DNA of 64,000 bases. It comes from Acidimicrobiales bacterium. GTDB taxonomy: Bacteria; Actinomycetota; Acidimicrobiia; Acidimicrobiales; SZUA-35. Below the pieces are notes generated by a model. The model had not been told where the DNA came from, did no database searches, and saw only the letters and a program-made list of their open reading frames with translations. Positions 25,464 to 33,137 of the stretch are shown here, in pieces. The DNA is taken from assembly GCA_028285495.1 (NCBI GenBank), contig JANQPB010000001.1, positions 1 through 64,000 of the forward strand, written 5' to 3'. The translations under genes and the position numbers were made by a program. How positions within the stretch are numbered: the first letter of the stretch is position 1; each line of letters begins with the position of its first letter.

Positions 25464-26417
25464 TCAGCCGGCCCCGCGCTCGGCGAGGAAGGCGTCGATC
25501 TCGTTCACGTGGGGCATGTCGTCGGCGCACAGCAGGCGGCCGGCCACGATCGCCCCCGCCGCATTGCCGTAGCGGACCGACTCGGCCACCGACCAGCCGG
25601 AGAGCAGGCCGTGGCACAGCGCCCCGCCGAAGGCGTCGCCGGCGCCGAGCCCGCACACGACCTCGACCGGGAACGGGGCCACCTGCTCCCTGGTCCCGTC
25701 CGGCTGGGCCACCAACACGCCGTCGCCGCCCATCTTGATGATGGCGGCCTCGACCCCGACCTCGAGCAGCCGATCGGCCGCCGTCTCGGGGTCGTCCGAG
25801 CCGACCGCGACCCGGCACTCGTCGCGGTTGCCGATCACGATCGTGAAGTGCTCCAGCATCGGCGCGATCTGCTCGGTCCCGGCCGCCTCGGAGGCCCAGA
25901 AGTGGGGCCGCCAGTCGAGGTCGAAGATCGTGTGGGTTCGCCGGGCCCGCCGCTCCAGCAGGCCGGCGACGGTCGACCGGCTCGGCTCGTCGGAGAAGCG
26001 GGAGGCGGGGATCCACAGGATGCGGACGGCGTCGATCGGCGCGTCGGCGAAGTCCTCCGGCACCAGCTCCATGTCGGGGGCTCGTGGCGCCCGGTAGAAG
26101 ATGATGTTGGGCTCCTCGACCGGGTTCAGCTCGGCGAAGGCCAGCGGGGTGGCCAGCGTCGGGTGGGTGCTCACCCACGTGGTGTCGACGCCGAAGCGAT
26201 CGGTCAGGGCGTGGCGGACGTCGTCGCCGAACGCGTCGTCGCCCACCTTGGTGGCCAGCGCCACGTGATGACCGAGCCGGGCCGCGGCAACGGCAACGTT
26301 GGTGGCGGTGCCGCCGACCGATTTCTGCAGGGTCCGCACGTCGCGCATCGGACCCTGCTCGCGGGGATAGAGGTCCGCGCTGATGCGGCCGACGGTCAGG
26401 ACATCCAGGTTGGTCAT
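25464..26417 (-). CDS. iolC: 5-dehydro-2-deoxygluconokinase
   Basis: A 317-residue PfkB/ribokinase-family kinase that phosphorylates 2-deoxy-5-keto-D-gluconate. It begins LDVLTVGRISADLYPREQG and has the substrate-side GGTATNVAVAAARLG motif and the ATP-side VVCGLGAGDAFGGALCHGLL with the catalytic Asp. Both are typical of single-domain IolC; the C-terminal DUF2090 fusion of proteobacterial IolC is absent. It lies between the transporter ATPase and iolB. Confidence 0.93.
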   Translation of the reverse strand: MTNLDVLTVGRISADLYPREQGPMRDVRTLQKSVGGTATNVAVAAARLGHHVALATKVGDDAFGDDVRHALTDRFGVDTTWVSTHPTLATPLAFAELNPVEEPNIIFYRAPRAPDMELVPEDFADAPIDAVRILWIPASRFSDEPSRSTVAGLLERRARRTHTIFDLDWRPHFWASEAAGTEQIAPMLEHFTIVIGNRDECRVAVGSDDPETAADRLLEVGVEAAIIKMGGDGVLVAQPDGTREQVAPFPVEVVCGLGAGDAFGGALCHGLLSGWSVAESVRYGNAAGAIVAGRLLCADDMPHVNEIDAFLAERGAG

Positions 26418-26444
26418 GTTGTGGTGTTGGGGGGTCGTCAGGTC

Positions 26445-27242
26445 CTAGGCGCCGTTGCCGGCGATGGCCTCTTCCAACTCGTGCTGGAGCTGCTCCAGCT
26501 CGGCCCCGCCGGCCATGAGCCGGGTCAGCTCCTGCTGGGAGATGTCGTCCTTGGCGAAGTTGCCCATCGACTGGCCGCGGTTGAGGATCAGGAAGCGATC
26601 ACCGACCGGGTAGGCGTGTGACGGGTTGTGGGTGATGAAGATCACGCCGAGGCCACGCTTGGCCGCCTCGACGATGTACCGCAGCACCACTCCGGACTGC
26701 TTGACGCCGAGGGCCGAGGTCGGCTCGTCGAGGATGAGGACCTTGGCCCCGAAGTAGACGGCCCTGGCGATGGCAACCGACTGCCGCTCGCCACCGGACA
26801 GCGTGCCGACCGGCTGCTCGGTGTCGCGGATGTCGATGCCCATCTTGGCCATCTCCTCCTTGGCGATCTGCTTGGCCGAGCGCTTGTCGATCCACTGGAC
26901 CGGCCAGGTCCCCTTCGTCGGCTCGGAGCCGAGGAAGAAGTTCCGCCAGACCGACATCAGCGGCACCATCGCCAGGTCCTGGTACACGGCGGCGATGCCG
27001 CGGTCGAGGGCCTCACGGGGTGAGCCGAACCGGACCTCGTCGCCCTCCAGGAAGAACTGGCCCTCGTCGTGCTGGTGCACGCCGGCCAGGATCTTGATGA
27101 AGGTGGACTTGCCGGCGCCGTTGTCGCCGAGCACGCAGGTCACCTGCCCGGCCCGGACCTCGGTGGTGACGCCCTGGAGGGCGATGATGTTGCCGTAGAA
27201 CTTGCCGATGTTCTCCAGCTGCAGCAGTGGGGTGTCGCTCAT
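26445..27242 (-). CDS. Sugar/inositol ABC transporter ATPase
   Basis: A 265-residue single-domain ABC ATPase. Walker A is GDNGAGKST, the Q-loop [19 protein letters not shown], the signature [15 protein letters not shown] and Walker [18 protein letters not shown] and GGERQ are typical of the carbohydrate-uptake CUT2 class, but in a half-size form like FrcA rather than a double RbsA. It starts 17 bases after the permease and energises import of inositol or a related polyol. Confidence 0.92.
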   Translation of the reverse strand: MSDTPLLQLENIGKFYGNIIALQGVTTEVRAGQVTCVLGDNGAGKSTFIKILAGVHQHDEGQFFLEGDEVRFGSPREALDRGIAAVYQDLAMVPLMSVWRNFFLGSEPTKGTWPVQWIDKRSAKQIAKEEMAKMGIDIRDTEQPVGTLSGGERQSVAIARAVYFGAKVLILDEPTSALGVKQSGVVLRYIVEAAKRGLGVIFITHNPSHAYPVGDRFLILNRGQSMGNFAKDDISQQELTRLMAGGAELEQLQHELEEAIAGNGA

Positions 27243-27259
27243 GGTCGTGCCTCGCCTTC

Positions 27260-29236
27260 CTACCGAGTGGCCTCGGCCCGGGACCTGATGAAGTTGTTCG
27301 CGATGACGGCGGTGAGGAGGATCACACCGAGGAACAGGAACCGCCAGTCGGTGTTCCACCTGGCGGAGGGAATGCCCTGGACCGACATGGCCATGATGAT
27401 GGCGCCGATGGCCGCCCCGAGGGTCGAGCCGTAGCCGCCGGTGAGGGCGGTGCCCCCGACGACGGCGGCGATGATGTACTCGAACTCGAGACCGTTGCCG
27501 GTGCCGGCCTGGATCGTGTTGAGCCGGAAGGCCAGCAGGGTGCCGACCAGCCATGCGGCGAAGCTGACGATCATGAACAGCTGCACCTTGGTCCTGGCCG
27601 CCGGCACACCGATCTGGCGGGCCGCCTCCCTGTTGCCGCCGACGGCGAAGGTCCACGAGCCGAACTTGGTCCGACCGAGCACGTAGGTGAGCACGGCGGT
27701 GAAGCCGAAGAACCACAGGGTCCGCACGCTGAACTGGGCCGGCGGGATGCCGGCGTCGAGCTCGGCCTGGACGACGAACAGCAGGCGGATGGCGATTGCG
27801 GCGACGCCGAGCACCCCACCGGCCACGGCCAGCCGGTTGCCGAGGTGGTCGGCGGCGACGTCGGGGTGGCGCCGCTCGGCGAAGAACCAGGTGACGACGG
27901 CCCAGGTGAAGATCAGAGCCGCCACCAGCAGCATGACCGAGAAGACCTCGGTCCGGAACTTGGGCGAGCCCGACTCCGAGCGGATGAAGAAGGCCAGCAG
28001 GGCGACGATGACCGCCGTGAGGGCGAGCAGGGCCGAGCGACCGGTCTGCGAGGTGGCCCCGGCCCGGTTGGCCGCGATCAGCACCGACAGGACGCCGAAG
28101 GCGGCCAGGCCGATGAACAGGATGGCCCGGATGCCCTGCTCGGTGAACAGCAGGGCGATCGTCTCGGCGTCCTGGGCGTCGAGCACCGAGGCGAGCAGGA
28201 CGGCGGCGACAACCGCCACCAGACCGGTCGCCAGCGGGGCGAGCACCGGCCGGCCGACGTGGAGGGGGCCCCGCTCGGCCAACGGCTCGTAGCGCCAGAG
28301 GGCCAGCCCGAACAGCCCGACCAGGATCCCGGCCCCGATGACGAGGGCGCCGAACGTGTCGCCGCCGGTGCCATCGGTGTTGTGCAGGATGAGGACGCCG
28401 GCGACGACGCCGGCCAGACCGGCGACGAAGACGCCGAGGCCGACCGGGTTCATCTGCGCCTTGCGGGCGAACCGCAGCTCGTGGACGGCGAGGACGATCA
28501 GGGCGATCCCGGCCAGGCCGAGGATCGTGTAGAAGGTGTCGCGGCTCTCCCAGACGTGCCCGTTCCGCTCCCACTGGGCGGCGAAGATCCGGTTGAAGAA
28601 GGCGTAGCCCCTGTCGCTGCCGCCCCGGTCGTCGGCGAAGATCGCCAGGTCGTCCATCTTGCCGACCTGGATCTGGTCGACGATCAGCTTGGAGAAACCG
28701 AGCTTCGCCCCCCGGAGCACGAAGAACGTGCCGAGGGTGACGATGAAGCTCGGTAACGATGTTCGGTTGACCATGAACCCGTTGAACCACCCGAGGCCGA
28801 GGGCCAGGAGCAGCGAGACGGGCAGGGCGATCCAGAGGCTCAACCCGGCGCCGCCCATCGCCCCGGTCACGTCTCGGACGAGGAGCAGCGTGAGGATGCC
28901 GAAGGCGCCGGTCGCGGCGCCGGACGACAGGTCGAACTCGCCGCCGATCATCAGCATCGAGACGGCGACGGCCATGATGCCGAGGGTCGAGGCCACGTCG
29001 AGGATGGATGCGGTGCCCCCCGTCTTGCCGAACGGCTCGGCCACCGCCCAGAAGAAGACCCAAATCGCCATGGCGGCGATGATGGCGCCGATCTCGGGCC
29101 GGACCAGCAGGCGGGCGAAGACCCCCCGGTAGGCCAGTCGTTCGTCCGATCCGACGGCCGAGGCCGCGGCGGCCGCCTCCGCGGCGGTTGGTTCTGCTTC
29201 GGCGTCGGCCGTTTCGTCGACCGTTGCGTCACTCAT
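27260..29236 (-). CDS. Inositol/sugar ABC permease with large internal insertion
   Basis: A 658-residue permease, about twice the RbsC length. Residues 75-185 match the N-terminal half of CUT2 permeases ([30 protein letters not shown]) and 516-655 match the C-terminal half ([13 protein letters not shown], the ATPase-contact loop, then [13 protein letters not shown]). Between them lies a stretch of more than 300 residues that adds about eight hydrophobic helices with no clear family. The N-terminal 35 residues are acidic and Ala-rich. ATG 29236 has GGGAG upstream. It probably forms the inositol channel. Confidence 0.85.
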   Translation of the reverse strand: MSDATVDETADAEAEPTAAEAAAAASAVGSDERLAYRGVFARLLVRPEIGAIIAAMAIWVFFWAVAEPFGKTGGTASILDVASTLGIMAVAVSMLMIGGEFDLSSGAATGAFGILTLLLVRDVTGAMGGAGLSLWIALPVSLLLALGLGWFNGFMVNRTSLPSFIVTLGTFFVLRGAKLGFSKLIVDQIQVGKMDDLAIFADDRGGSDRGYAFFNRIFAAQWERNGHVWESRDTFYTILGLAGIALIVLAVHELRFARKAQMNPVGLGVFVAGLAGVVAGVLILHNTDGTGGDTFGALVIGAGILVGLFGLALWRYEPLAERGPLHVGRPVLAPLATGLVAVVAAVLLASVLDAQDAETIALLFTEQGIRAILFIGLAAFGVLSVLIAANRAGATSQTGRSALLALTAVIVALLAFFIRSESGSPKFRTEVFSVMLLVAALIFTWAVVTWFFAERRHPDVAADHLGNRLAVAGGVLGVAAIAIRLLFVVQAELDAGIPPAQFSVRTLWFFGFTAVLTYVLGRTKFGSWTFAVGGNREAARQIGVPAARTKVQLFMIVSFAAWLVGTLLAFRLNTIQAGTGNGLEFEYIIAAVVGGTALTGGYGSTLGAAIGAIIMAMSVQGIPSARWNTDWRFLFLGVILLTAVIANNFIRSRAEATR

Positions 29237-29407
29237 GTCGTCGTGTCTCCCTTTCCCCCAGATGTCCCGCGCTCGGCGACCCGCTCGCTCGGTGCGAACC
29301 GACCGCCAGACCGACAACCGGGGCGGGCCGCTGGTGCAACCCGCCCCGGTGGTCTGCTCTCCGAGCGGCGAGATCGACCCAGGGGGCGCCCCGCCGCCGC
29401 GGACGAC

Positions 29408-29426
29408 GTTCCGCCGGAGGCGGAAC
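29408..29426 (-). terminator. 8-bp hairpin in the SBP-permease gap
   Basis: GTTCCGCC and GGCGGAAC pair around a three-base loop. It is the third and weakest of three stems in the gap between the binding-protein and permease genes. Confidence 0.4.
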
Positions 29427-29431
29427 TCTTG

Positions 29432-29452
29432 GTCGCGGCCTCCGGCCGCGAC
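29432..29452 (-). terminator. 9-bp hairpin in the SBP-permease gap
   Basis: GTCGCGGCC and GGCCGCGAC pair perfectly around TCC. It is the middle stem of three. Confidence 0.45.
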
Positions 29453-29469
29453 ACCACTTCATCAGGTTC

Positions 29470-29506
29470 TGGCCGGTCCCGCCAGCAGAACGGTCGGGAC
29501 CGGCCA
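29470..29506 (-). terminator. 12-bp hairpin just after the SBP stop
   Basis: TGGCCGGTCCCG (29470-29481) and CGGGACCGGCCA (29495-29506) pair perfectly with a 13-base loop. It lies 16 bases after the end of the substrate-binding-protein gene. A stem at this position commonly protects the upstream mRNA and reduces read-through, giving an excess of binding protein. Confidence 0.55.
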
Positions 29507-29522
29507 GCACCGCACACTCCGA

Positions 29523-30605
29523 CTAGCGGGTGCCTTCGGCCACGAGGGCCTTGACGTCGGCCGCATTGCCCGGGTCGACGAAGCCGGGACCGGTGAGGAT
29601 CGGCAGACCACCACCGGCGGTGTTGAGGTTGGTGACGTTGAGGTACAGGAGCAGGATCGGCAGGTAGCCCTGCAGGTACTGCTGCTGGTCGACGGTGAAG
29701 GCGACGTCGCCGGCCTCGATGGCGTCGATCAGCTCCGGCGTGATGTCGAAGCCGCCGACCGTGGCGTCACGGCCGAGGTCCTGGACTGCGGTCAGGCCGG
29801 AGATGGCGATGACCGGGCCGGTGCCCATGAAGCCGTCGATGTCGGGGTCGGCCTCGAGGATGGCCTTGATGGCGTTGATCTGGGCGGTCTGGTCGGCGTC
29901 GAGGCCGACGAACTCGCTGATGACCTCACCATCGAAGGTCTCGGCCAGGCCGTCGCAGCGCTCCTCGAGCGCCACGTTCGACTCCTCCTGGCGACCGCAC
30001 AGGATCTTGGTCGCCCCGGCGTCGTTGAACCGGGAGCCGGCGCCGTTACCGGCGATGACCTCGGTCTGACCGACGTGGGTGAGGGCGCCGATGGTCTGGT
30101 AGTCGTTCACACCCGAGTTGAGGGTGATGACCGGCACGCCGGCACCGACGGCATCCTGCAGCGGACCGACCAGCTGGTCGGGGCTCGGCAGCGACGAGGC
30201 GATGCCGTTGGAGCCCTGACCGACCGCGGTCTCGATGTCGGAGACCATCTGGCCGGGATCGTTGTTGCCCGGCATCCACACGCACTCGACACCGAGGTCG
30301 TCACATGCGGCTTCCATGCCCCGATTGACGACGGACCAGAACGGGCCGTCGTCCGAGTGGGTGATCATGTGGAAGGTGAGGTCGCCGCCCTGGGTGAGGT
30401 CGACCGACTCACCCTCGTCGCCGTCCTCCTCCTCCATGGCGTCGTCGCCGTCGTCCGACCCCTCGTCGGAGCCGTCGTCGGTCGACGCCTCCTCGGACGA
30501 GCCGTCGTCGGAGGAGCCGGCGTCGTCGTCCGAATCATCCGAGCCGCACGACGCGGCGATCATGACCAGGGCCAGCAAGAGCGCCAGCCAACGTAGCTTC
30601 TTCAT
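29523..30605 (-). CDS. Sugar/inositol-binding lipoprotein
   Basis: A 360-residue periplasmic-binding-protein-type lipoprotein. The signal peptide LALLLALVMIAASCGSDD has a lipobox (AASC), with lipidated Cys20, followed by an Asp/Ser/Glu-rich linker to about residue 70. The rest is a type-1 periplasmic binding fold (MITHSDDGPFWSVVNRGMEA, FDITPELIDAIEAGDVAFTVDQQQY), typical of ribose/inositol/autoinducer-2 binding proteins. The ATG at 30605 has GAGAGGAACAGA upstream. It is the first gene of the operon and delivers substrate to the adjacent permease. Confidence 0.9.
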   Translation of the reverse strand: MKKLRWLALLLALVMIAASCGSDDSDDDAGSSDDGSSEEASTDDGSDEGSDDGDDAMEEEDGDEGESVDLTQGGDLTFHMITHSDDGPFWSVVNRGMEAACDDLGVECVWMPGNNDPGQMVSDIETAVGQGSNGIASSLPSPDQLVGPLQDAVGAGVPVITLNSGVNDYQTIGALTHVGQTEVIAGNGAGSRFNDAGATKILCGRQEESNVALEERCDGLAETFDGEVISEFVGLDADQTAQINAIKAILEADPDIDGFMGTGPVIAISGLTAVQDLGRDATVGGFDITPELIDAIEAGDVAFTVDQQQYLQGYLPILLLYLNVTNLNTAGGGLPILTGPGFVDPGNAADVKALVAEGTR

Positions 30606-30797
30606 TCTGTTCCTCTCTCCATGGATGCTCTGAGCCAGAGTGCCGTTTCGATCGATGGCCCCCGCTCCGGGACCATGTGGCCCCCCGAGCTGCCCAGAGC
30701 GTAGTGCCCGCATCCGCGAGCAGTACGGGATCCCCGAGCCGGGCGCCTCGACCCACCATCAACCCCAACCGGTAGAGCGCTCCAATCCAGCTGCCGC
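30606..30797 (-). promoter_or_regulatory. Leader of the inositol transport operon
   Basis: About 185 bases separate the predicted transcription start (near 30790) from the binding-protein ATG. The leader carries the first operator, a few short open frames and a ribosome site. I see no known riboswitch fold. Confidence 0.4.
30773..30784. promoter_or_regulatory. LacI-type operator O1
   Basis: TAGAGCGCTCCA, an imperfect palindrome with core GAGCGCTC. It lies 13 bases downstream of the minus-strand -10 element, so a bound repressor would block initiation or early elongation. Confidence 0.75.
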
Positions 30798-30827
30798 ACT
30801 ATAGGAACCAAAGCGGGAGATGGTCAA
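30798..30827 (-). promoter_or_regulatory. Sigma-70-type promoter of the inositol operon
   Basis: On the minus strand TTGACC (30827-30822) and TATAGT (30803-30798) are separated by 18 bases. It is the best consensus promoter seen in the window and reads into the binding-protein gene. Confidence 0.75.
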
Positions 30828-30942
30828 CCGCGCATCGATTCCCGTGGGTGATGCGGCGGCTTTCCGGCGGCCTCGGGCCCGCCCGGCGTCGACTCGACGC
30901 ACCCACCGCGCCGGGCCGGACGACCGGTCGCCTCTTTGGCCG

Positions 30943-30956
30943 GTGGAGCGCTCCAC
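30943..30956. promoter_or_regulatory. LacI-type operator O2
   Basis: GTGGAGCGCTCCAC is a perfect 14-bp palindrome sharing AGCGCTCCA with O1. It ends 17 bases before ATG 30974 of the regulator gene, consistent with autoregulation. The O1-O2 centres are 171 bases apart, which would allow looping. Confidence 0.75.
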
Positions 30957-30973
30957 AGTACGGTGGATCGCCG

Positions 30974-32029
30974 ATGGGGAAGCCGCCGCCGGGCAGTCGG
31001 AGCAGCCAGAGCACGCACAGCGGCCAGGGCGGCCAGCCGACGATGGACGACGTCGCCGCCAGGGCCGGCGTGTCCCGGGCGCTGGTGTCGCTGGTGATGC
31101 GCGAGTCGCCCCGGGTCAGCGCCCACAGCCGCGACAAGGTGCTCGCCGCGGCCGCCGAGCTCGATTATCGGCCCAACCTGTGGGCCAGGCGGTTGGCCCA
31201 GGGCCGGAGCGACACGGTCGGGGTGATGCTCAACGATCTGCTCAACCCGTACTTCACCGAGCTGGCCCAGGCGGTGGCCACGGCGGCGGCCGAGCGCCAG
31301 CTCGAGGTCCTCGTCTCGTCCGGTTGGGGACGGCCGGACGGCGAGTCGGCCGCGATCGAGTCCCTCCTCAACCTCCGAGCCGACGGGATGGTGCTGTGCG
31401 GGCCGCGGCTCGACCTCGACGTGCTGGCCGGCTACGCCGCCGGCACCCCGACGGTCGGCGTCAGCATCTACGGCCAGCCCGCCGCCTTCGACACCGTCTG
31501 CAACGACGAGGCCCACGGCGCCCGCCTCATCGTCGACCACCTGGTATCGCTCGGTCACCGCCGCATCGCCCACATCCACGCCGACATCGCGTCTGGCGGG
31601 CCCGAGCGGCGCAGCGGCTACGTCGACGCCATGGAGGCCAACCGGCTCGAGCCGATCCTGGTCGCCGGCGACTTCACCGAGGAGGCCGGGGTGAGCGGGG
31701 CGGACGAACTGCTCGACCTGCGGAACCCGCCGACGGCGATCATGGCCGGCAACGACCTGGCCGCGGTCGGCGTGCTCGGCCGGCTGGCCGCTCGGGGGCG
31801 GCGCGTTCCGGACGACATCTCGGTCGTCGGCTACGACGACACCCGGCTGGCCTCCACCAGCACCGCCTCGCTCACCACCGTCCACCAGCCGCGGCCGCTG
31901 ATGGGGCAGCGCACCCTCGAGCTGCTCGTCGAGCGCCTGGAGGGCCGGACCGAGGCCCGCCACGAGCTGATCCAGGGCCGCCTGGTCATCCGCACCTCGA
32001 CCGGGCCGGTGGTCGGGTCGACGCGCTGA
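30974..32029 (+). CDS. LacI-family regulator of inositol genes
   Basis: A 351-residue repressor. The helix-turn-helix is at residues 24-45 (TMDDVAARAGVSRALVSLVM), the hinge follows, and the periplasmic-binding-like effector domain contains TVGVMLNDLLNPYFTELAQ, SLGHRRIAHIHAD and the C-terminal DDISVVGYDDTRLASTSTASL signature. ATG 30974 is chosen because the perfect operator lies immediately upstream and the usual LacI N-terminus starts soon after; the open frame extends to 30848. It is divergent from the transporter genes and the likely effector is inositol or an intermediate. Confidence 0.9.
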   Translation: MGKPPPGSRSSQSTHSGQGGQPTMDDVAARAGVSRALVSLVMRESPRVSAHSRDKVLAAAAELDYRPNLWARRLAQGRSDTVGVMLNDLLNPYFTELAQAVATAAAERQLEVLVSSGWGRPDGESAAIESLLNLRADGMVLCGPRLDLDVLAGYAAGTPTVGVSIYGQPAAFDTVCNDEAHGARLIVDHLVSLGHRRIAHIHADIASGGPERRSGYVDAMEANRLEPILVAGDFTEEAGVSGADELLDLRNPPTAIMAGNDLAAVGVLGRLAARGRRVPDDISVVGYDDTRLASTSTASLTTVHQPRPLMGQRTLELLVERLEGRTEARHELIQGRLVIRTSTGPVVGSTR

Positions 32030-32152
32030 CCTCCTCCGACGCGGCCCGAGCGATCGCCCGACGTCCGTTCCGGCTGCGATCCCGGCGGTTTCTCGCCCGA
32101 CTCGCGACCGGACGGGCCAGGCGACCGGACGACCGGCTGGGCTGGACGGCGA

Positions 32153-33031
32153 TCAGCGGTCGGCGAACAGCCGCTCGGCGTCCTCGAAGTCGACCAGCCA
32201 GGTCCGACCACCACCGACCGAGTGGTACGAGCTCCAGCCGAGGAGCCGCCTTGCCCGAACGGGCAGCGTCGCCGCCAGATCGCGGTCGACCATCAGCGGG
32301 CTGGCCTCCTCGGGTCGCAGCCAACCGACGACGTAGCTCACGTGCATCCCGTGGCGCATCGACTCGGTCACGTTGGCCCCGGCGCCGTGCACCACCTTGC
32401 CGGTGTAGATCATCCCACTCCCCGCCGGCATCTCGGCCCTGGCATGCTCGAACCGGCCGTCGGTCTCGTCGTCGCCGCGGCGGGTGCCGGCCGGCAGCCG
32501 GTGCGAGCCCGGGAGGACGACGGTGGCCCCGTTGTCGGCCGTGAAGTCGCCGAGGGCGAACATGCAGCTGACGGTGAGCTCCTTGCCGTCGGCGACCGCC
32601 TCCGGCCAGTTGTTCTCGTCTCGGTGGAGGTACTGGGCCGGCTCCCCGGGTCCGACGCCCATGACCTGGCCGGTGTTCAGCCAGTAGTCGGCCCCGTTCG
32701 GGAGCAGGAGGGCGTCGGCGACGGCCAGCAGGGTCGGGTTGAGCAACGCGTGGTCGACGAAGGTCCGGCTCCGGGCGGCGAGGCCGGTGAAGCGGACCGT
32801 GTTCTGGCCGTGGAAGGTCTCCCACAGCTCGGAGCCGCTGCTGGACCCCGGGTCGGTGGCGGCGTACCCGTCGGCCAGGTCGGCGAGGATGCGGGACGCC
32901 GGTTCGGCACCGAGCAGGTTCTCGACGATGACCCCGCCGTCGGCGTCGAGTGCGGTCAGGATGTCGGGCAGCAGTCGCACGGCGGACGCCACCGGATCGT
33001 CGTCGGCGCGGAGCCGCAGGAGGTCGGCCAT
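32153..33031 (-). CDS. Phytanoyl-CoA dioxygenase-family oxygenase
   Basis: A 292-residue Fe(II)/2-oxoglutarate oxygenase. YLHRDENNW gives the HxD metal pair, and the distal His is in TGKVVHGAGANVTESMR with a downstream Arg for 2-oxoglutarate. NGATVVLPGSHRLPAGTRR is the characteristic PhyH loop. The substrate is unknown. A TATCGT hexamer ends six bases before the ATG, so it may be transcribed leaderless. It is convergent with the LacI gene. Confidence 0.88.
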   Translation of the reverse strand: MADLLRLRADDDPVASAVRLLPDILTALDADGGVIVENLLGAEPASRILADLADGYAATDPGSSSGSELWETFHGQNTVRFTGLAARSRTFVDHALLNPTLLAVADALLLPNGADYWLNTGQVMGVGPGEPAQYLHRDENNWPEAVADGKELTVSCMFALGDFTADNGATVVLPGSHRLPAGTRRGDDETDGRFEHARAEMPAGSGMIYTGKVVHGAGANVTESMRHGMHVSYVVGWLRPEEASPLMVDRDLAATLPVRARRLLGWSSYHSVGGGRTWLVDFEDAERLFADR

Positions 33032-33037
33032 GGGCTC

Positions 33038-33043
33038 ACGATA
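33038..33043 (-). promoter_or_regulatory. Likely -10 hexamer, leaderless start
   Basis: Minus-strand TATCGT, six bases before ATG 33031 of the PhyH-like gene, with no ribosome site between. Confidence 0.55.
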
Positions 33044-33124
33044 CGCAGACGACCGGTCGCCGGACCAGCCGGCGGGCCAGACGGATCGACGGTCCCGGAG
33101 TCATCGTGGATTGGGGTTGACCAG

Positions 33125-33130
33125 TACTGT
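33125..33130 (+). promoter_or_regulatory. Likely -10 hexamer, leaderless start
   Basis: TACTGT ends seven bases before ATG 33138 of the M3 peptidase. Confidence 0.5.
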
Positions 33131-33137
33131 TGGAGTG

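Noticed and set aside
30606..30790. Riboswitch in the long leader of the inositol operon
   Set aside because: I could not find a conserved aptamer core or a clear terminator/anti-terminator pair; the operator explains control.
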